10,415 nucleotides of DNA from contig JBCBZH010000151.1 in the NCBI GenBank assembly GCA_039815415.1, forward strand, positions 1-10,415, given 5' to 3'. Numbering within the stretch: the stretch's first letter is position 1; every line of letters begins with the position of its first letter. The position numbers and the translations under genes are program-made. Shown piece after piece: positions 6,739 through 10,415 of this stretch. Under the pieces are notes generated by a model, which was not told the DNA's origin, did not search any database, and was given only the letters and a program-made list of their open reading frames with translations. The stretch is from JBCBZH01 sp039815415. GTDB taxonomy: Bacteria; Bacteroidota; Rhodothermia; Rhodothermales; Rubricoccaceae.

Positions 6739-7248
6739 GTGGTTCCTGTCCGCCCCCTTGCTCTCGCAGTCTGTGCTCTGGCGTGTCTCTCAGCACCCGA
6801 GGCACAGCCGCTGGAGTGGGCCACCCTGTCCCAGGCCCCTACTCTGAGCACGCTGGACTGGCGACCGCTCCCAGAAGCGCTCGCCCTCGCACAGGCATCG
6901 GACGTCCCAACGCTCATCTACGTCCAGGCAGCGTGGTGTGGCCCGTGCCGCAGGCTTGAACGCGACACCTTCGCCGATACCAATGTGCAGGCTCGGCTGG
7001 CTCGCTTCGCGCTGGCCCAGCTCACGTTCGACGACCGTGACCGACAGCATCGCATTGGGCCGTACCGGCGGAGCGAGGCCGAGTGGGCGCGGCGCTTCGG
7101 TGCAAGCGCTACACCGACACTCGTGTTGCTCTCACCCGATGGCAGTGTGCTCGGCCGGCACACGGGCTTTCTCCCCCCTGAAGGACTCCTCCCGATTCTT
7201 GATGCTGCCCTCGCAGCCCCCACCCAATCGCATTCCCTGAACGGATGA
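6739..7248 (+). CDS. Secreted thioredoxin-fold protein (WCGPC)
   Basis: This 169-residue protein has a hydrophobic N-terminus (about 6-19) with a probable signal-peptidase site after APEA (about 22), so it probably works in the periplasm. The classic redox motif WCGPC is at 66-70 (C67 and C70), preceded by a strand (TLIYVQAA) and followed by RRLERDTF. The cis-proline is in ATPT (P126). The shape fits the thioredoxin_7/DsbD-C-like group rather than cytosolic thioredoxin. The GTG start is favoured because it gives a signal peptide and sits about 20 nt after the predicted transcript start; a weak GAG precedes it. The gene overlaps the TonB receptor by ATGA, so the two are made together. Its job is unknown; keeping the receptor's CGVC cysteines reduced or metal-ready is a possibility only. 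Confidence 0.85.
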   Translation: MVPVRPLALAVCALACLSAPEAQPLEWATLSQAPTLSTLDWRPLPEALALAQASDVPTLIYVQAAWCGPCRRLERDTFADTNVQARLARFALAQLTFDDRDRQHRIGPYRRSEAEWARRFGASATPTLVLLSPDGSVLGRHTGFLPPEGLLPILDAALAAPTQSHSLNG

Positions 7249-9512
7249 CCCGACTGCTTCTCCTTTCCCTCCTGCTGGCAACTACCGCTAGCGCCCAGAC
7301 CGTCGAGGGCGTCGTTTCATCCGACGGCGAGACCATCCCCCTCGCGACGGTCCGCGTGGTTGACACGGCCCTGGGTACGGCCGCCAATGCCGACGGCGAG
7401 TACCGGATCACCCTCCCCGAGGCCGGCACCTACGCCCTCCGGTTCACGGCTGTCGGCTACGCGCCCGAGGATCGTGAGGTCGCGGTCGCGGCGGGCGAGA
7501 CCGTCATGCTCAACGTCGAGCTGGCAGCGGCCACGCTCGACGCTGGCGCCATCGTCGTCACAGGAACGCTCGAGCAACTGGGCGTTCGTGAGTCGCCCGT
7601 CAAGGTCGATGTCCTCCCAGCGGCGTTCCTCAAGACCACGCCATCCGTCAACATCATGGAGGTTATCGGGCGCGTGAACGGGCTCTACGAGCAGATCGAC
7701 TGCGGCGTCTGTTACACGAACAACATCCGCATCAACGGGATCGACGGACCGAACACGGCCGTCCTGATCGACGGCGCTCCGGTGATGTCAAGCCTGGCAA
7801 TGGTCTACGGCCTCAACGGGATTTCGCCGATCCTCATTGACCAGATCGAGGTCGTCAAGGGGCCGATGTCGACCCTCTACGGGTCGGAGGCGCTCGGCGG
7901 TGTCATCAACATCATCACGAAGGACCCAGCTACGACTCCGACCCTCTCGTCGAACGTCTTCACAACCACGCGCGGCGATGTGGCGGGCGAGATCGCGGTG
8001 GTCCCCCTGCGCGGTCAAACGAACGCACTCCTCAGTGGCACCGTCCTCTACAACGACGCTTTCCAAGACAACAACAACGACGGTTTCTCGGACTTCACCC
8101 AAGACACGCGGCTCTCTCTGTTCGGCAAGCTGACCCAGAGTGATGCCCAAGGCTTCGAGCGCGCGAGTCTCATCGCGAAGGGGTACTACGAGGACCGCGC
8201 CGCCGGATTGGCATCGTTCTTCGACAACGTGTCGGGCCTCCGCGGCTCAGACGAGATCTACGGCGAGAGCATCTACACCCGACGCGGCGAGCTTATCGGC
8301 AGCCTGAACCTCCGGCCCGACCTCAAACTCCAAGCCTCTGCTGCGTACCACGACCAGGATTCGTTCTACGGCGACACCGGCTACGAGGCGACCCAAGCTG
8401 ACGGCTTCGGCCAGCTTATTTACACGCCCGAGACCGAGGGAACCACACTTGACGGCCACAATATCCTCGTTGGTGCCGCCCTCCGTGCCATCCGTTACGA
8501 CGACAACTCAGGTGCGACCGGCCTCTTCGACGAGGATGGCAACCTGCTCGAGAACACCCCCGACGACCGCATCGTCCCCGGCCTCTTTGTCCAAGACGAC
8601 TGGCGAGTCAGCGAGCAACTCCGCCTCCTTGGCGGTTTCCGCGCAGACCTCCAACCCAACTACGGCGTCATCCCCTCGCCGCGCGCAGCCGTCAAGTTCC
8701 AGCCTACTGTGACGACGACGGCCCGGCTCAACGTGGGCACGGGCTTTCGGATCGTCAACCTTTTCACTGAGGACCACTCGGCGTACTCCGGCAGCCGGGC
8801 CACGCTTATCGTCGAGGATCTCGAGCCGGAGCGGAGCGTGAGCGCGACGGCGAGCGTCCAGCAGATCATCGGCTCGCAGAGCCCTGTGACTGTAGACCTC
8901 GACGTCTTCTGGACCGAGTTCTCAAACAAGATCGAGCCGGACTACTCGGTTCCTGGCGAGATCCGTTACGAGAACCTCGACGATGGCGCGACCACGCGCG
9001 GCGTATCGCTCCAGGTCCAGGGCGCGCTCGGCCGCAACGTCCGGTATGCGGTTGGCGGGACACTTCTGGATGTGTTCGTTGAGGGCGACGACGGCGTGAC
9101 GCGCCCTCTCGAGTTCGCGGCCGACTATCTGGGCTCGGCGACCGTCACGTGGGATGCCCCAGCTGGGCTCGAGTTCGACTACACGACCCAGCTGACCGGG
9201 CCGATGCGGATGCCAGAGTATGGAGACGAGGTCGCGGCTGAGTACGAGGCCGCGACGGGCGAACCACTCCTTCTTGAGTCTCCGGTCTACTCCATCCACA
9301 ACGTGCAGATCAAGCGGGATTTCCAGTTCGGTGGGCAGCTCGCGACGGTGCTCCTTGCCGTTGAGAACGTGCTTGACTACACGCAGCCGAGCCCCCTCGT
9401 GGGGTACTACGACGGGAATCCCGGCTTCGGCGAGACGTTCGACACCGCGTACGTCTACGGTCCCATCGTAGGACGACGATTCACTGCCGGTGTCCGCCTG
9501 ACGCTCCCGTAG
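7245..9512 (+). CDS. TonB-dependent outer-membrane receptor, probable metal or metal-complex receptor
   Basis: This 755-residue outer-membrane receptor has a signal peptide (1-17, cut after ASA). It is followed by a carboxypeptidase-regulatory-like beta-sandwich (about 19-95), a TonB-box-like IVVTGT (103-108), a plug (about 110-228, with RINGIDGPNTAVLIDG and IEVVKGPMSTLYGSEALGGVINI) and a 22-strand barrel domain to the C-terminus. Energised transport by TonB/ExbBD is implied by family. The plug contains C153-G-V-C156 just before RINGIDG, facing where substrate would bind, with nearby Met residues (M181, M186). The last residue is Pro instead of the aromatic residue common in outer-membrane barrels. 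It is coupled to the thioredoxin gene and shares a control region with the metal importer operon. Substrate is inferred to be the importer's metal or its chelate; copper is an alternative because thiols and Met suit it. Confidence 0.9.
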   Translation: MTRLLLLSLLLATTASAQTVEGVVSSDGETIPLATVRVVDTALGTAANADGEYRITLPEAGTYALRFTAVGYAPEDREVAVAAGETVMLNVELAAATLDAGAIVVTGTLEQLGVRESPVKVDVLPAAFLKTTPSVNIMEVIGRVNGLYEQIDCGVCYTNNIRINGIDGPNTAVLIDGAPVMSSLAMVYGLNGISPILIDQIEVVKGPMSTLYGSEALGGVINIITKDPATTPTLSSNVFTTTRGDVAGEIAVVPLRGQTNALLSGTVLYNDAFQDNNNDGFSDFTQDTRLSLFGKLTQSDAQGFERASLIAKGYYEDRAAGLASFFDNVSGLRGSDEIYGESIYTRRGELIGSLNLRPDLKLQASAAYHDQDSFYGDTGYEATQADGFGQLIYTPETEGTTLDGHNILVGAALRAIRYDDNSGATGLFDEDGNLLENTPDDRIVPGLFVQDDWRVSEQLRLLGGFRADLQPNYGVIPSPRAAVKFQPTVTTTARLNVGTGFRIVNLFTEDHSAYSGSRATLIVEDLEPERSVSATASVQQIIGSQSPVTVDLDVFWTEFSNKIEPDYSVPGEIRYENLDDGATTRGVSLQVQGALGRNVRYAVGGTLLDVFVEGDDGVTRPLEFAADYLGSATVTWDAPAGLEFDYTTQLTGPMRMPEYGDEVAAEYEAATGEPLLLESPVYSIHNVQIKRDFQFGGQLATVLLAVENVLDYTQPSPLVGYYDGNPGFGETFDTAYVYGPIVGRRFTAGVRLTLP

Positions 9513-9513
9513 C

Positions 9514-9545
9514 CGAGCTGGCGAGGGCTTCCTCCCGCCAGCTCG
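9514..9545. repeat. Inverted repeat between convergent genes (second CGAGCTGGCG pair)
   Basis: CGAGCTGGCG (9514-9523) and its exact complement CGCCAGCTCG (9536-9545) make a 10-bp stem with a 12-base loop, beginning two bases after the TonB-receptor TAG. It lies between converging genes and could be a two-way terminator, but no T tract follows on either side. Its stem is identical to the half-site of the palindrome at 2000-2017. Confidence 0.72.
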
Positions 9546-9555
9546 AAAACAGGCA

Positions 9556-9978
9556 TTAGAGCCCCGGCGGCACGAAGGCAGAATCCGCGCCCGACCCCTC
9601 TAGGTCCAACTCGGTCTCCGGTGGCAGACGCTCGATGGCGGTGATGATGAGGCCCGGCCCGACGCTCGAGTTGCCAATCGTAAGAAGCACTTTGTCCCCT
9701 TCGGACAGCCCAGAGATGAGATCCGGGCGCTCCAGCATGAGAGGCATCCGCATGGCCGGCATGAAGTCCGGGATCTCCTCATGGTCTACCATGATGGCCT
9801 CGCCCTCGTAGATCGCCCGCAGGAACTGGGCCCGTACCTGGATCGCGTCTCCCGTAGGAACCTCGTCTGAGAACGTCGTCTCCTCGAACGTGGCCACTTC
9901 GCTGTCCTCGGCAGGCTCAGGATCTGAGCAGCCGACAGCCAGAAGCGCGAAACCGAGGACGAGGGATCTACTCAGCAC
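9556..9978 (-). CDS. Small lipoprotein with CusF-like copper-binding domain
   Basis: With the GTG start at 9978 this is a 140-residue protein. Its N-terminus (MLSRSLVLGFALLAVGC) is a lipoprotein signal with C17 as the likely lipid-bearing cysteine, followed by an acidic linker (EPAEDSE). Residues about 45-120 match the CusF/copper-binding-protein pattern: an H-x-x-I-P-x-F-M-x-x-M-x-M core (DHEEIPDFMPAMRMP, with H66, M73, M76 and M78) and a later GLSEGDKVLLTI strand (about 90-101). CusF binds Cu(I) through His and Met; its cation-pi Trp is not obvious here. I chose this GTG since the longer frame (ATG at 10146) lies over the upstream gene and lacks a signal near its start. The gene overlaps the end of the propeller gene by 11 bases. 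Likely periplasmic copper or metal binding; moderately sure. Confidence 0.75.
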   Translation of the reverse strand: MLSRSLVLGFALLAVGCSDPEPAEDSEVATFEETTFSDEVPTGDAIQVRAQFLRAIYEGEAIMVDHEEIPDFMPAMRMPLMLERPDLISGLSEGDKVLLTIGNSSVGPGLIITAIERLPPETELDLEGSGADSAFVPPGL

Positions 9979-10415
9979 GAGTGGCGAGGGTCTGGAAGGA
10001 ACGGTCCGCCTCCGTGGGCTCATCCACCCAGTCTGCGACGAAGACATTCGTGTCACGCGAGGGCTCGCGGCTGCCCAGGCGGTTGGATGAAAACACGAGG
10101 CGCGCACCGTCAGGTGAGAACATCGGGAAGGCATCGAAGGTGCCACTGAACGTTACGCGCTCCAACCCGGACCCGTCCACTCCAATCATAAAGAGGTCGA
10201 ACTCACGGCCTCCTTCGTTCAGCGTGTGGTGGTTTGTGGAGAAGAGGATCTTCTCCCCGGAAGGATGGAAGAACGGCGCCCAGTTGGCCCCTGGCAGGTC
10301 GGTCACCTGCTGCGGATTGGAGCCGTCGGCGTTGGCAACGAACAGGTTGAGCGCCCCCGGCTCGACGGCGTTGCGCGTTAGCAGCAGATCTTGATACCGC
10401 TCGGCGTCTTCGCCC
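9968..10415 (-). CDS. TolB-like PD40 beta-propeller protein, N-terminus beyond window edge
   Basis: The C-terminal 148 residues of a larger protein are visible, with the frame open to the right edge. PD40/WD40-like blades are clear: NLFVANADGSNPQQVTDLPG, then WAPFFHPSGEKILFSTN, then DLFMIGVDGSGLERVTFSG and AFPMFSPDGARLVFSSNR. These D-G-S/T...R-V-T and F-S-P-D-G repeats are the TolB/DPP-IV-type propeller pattern. Location is probably periplasmic, but the signal is outside the window. It precedes and overlaps the CusF-like lipoprotein gene, so the two are likely an operon. Specific function is not known; it is called TolB-like by fold only, not as the Tol-Pal component. Confidence 0.82.
   Translation of the reverse strand, partial: GEDAERYQDLLLTRNAVEPGALNLFVANADGSNPQQVTDLPGANWAPFFHPSGEKILFSTNHHTLNEGGREFDLFMIGVDGSGLERVTFSGTFDAFPMFSPDGARLVFSSNRLGSREPSRDTNVFVADWVDEPTEADRSFQTLATRAE

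Noticed and set aside
9979..10146. Longer start for the CusF-like lipoprotein (196 residues)
   Set aside because: It would overlap the propeller gene by about 180 bases and bury the lipoprotein signal in the middle; the GTG at 9978 puts the signal at the N-terminus.

Overview
The window looks like chromosomal DNA from a high-GC, diderm, cytochrome-c-making bacterium of the Bacteroidota/Rhodothermota kind (a Rubricoccaceae-like marine Rhodothermota is my best guess, not proven). The reasons are a System I CcmF, a TonB-dependent receptor with the N-terminal carboxypeptidase-regulatory-like domain common in that group, two lipoproteins, and overall GC-rich codon use. No rRNA, tRNA, insertion sequence, prophage or CRISPR is visible. 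Coding density is very high: the only gaps between genes are about 30, 74 and 43 bases.

Layout. (1) Bases 1-1988, plus strand: the 3' part of ccmF (cytochrome c heme lyase); its 5' end lies outside the window. (2) Bases 2019-6664, minus strand: a tightly packed five-gene metal-uptake operon, read right to left as a DtxR/MntR-family regulator, a TroA-type substrate-binding lipoprotein, an ABC ATPase, and two ABC-3 permeases. Every junction overlaps by 1 or 4 bases. Both permeases carry an extra cytosolic C-terminal segment that looks like a winged helix. (3) Bases 6665-6738: a short AT-rich divergent control region with two near-identical DtxR-type operator boxes in opposite orientation and two interleaved sigma70-like promoters. 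(4) Bases 6739-9512, plus strand: a secreted thioredoxin-fold protein translationally coupled (ATGA) to a TonB-dependent receptor whose plug contains a CGVC motif. (5) Bases 9556-10415, minus strand: a CusF-like copper-binding-domain lipoprotein overlapping the end of a TolB/PD40-type beta-propeller protein that runs off the right edge.

How it fits together. The symmetric operators suggest that the metal-sensing regulator represses its own ABC importer operon and also the divergent thioredoxin/TonB-receptor pair. The simplest reading is a complete two-membrane metal acquisition island: receptor across the outer membrane, lipoprotein capture in the periplasm, ABC import across the inner membrane. 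The metal is probably manganese by ligand residues of the regulator, with iron, zinc or copper not excluded.

A separate signal runs through the window: the 10-mer CGAGCTGGCG occurs exactly eight times. Two inverted pairs sit at the two convergent gene ends, and four single copies lie inside genes in differing reading frames. This arrangement resembles DNA uptake sequences.
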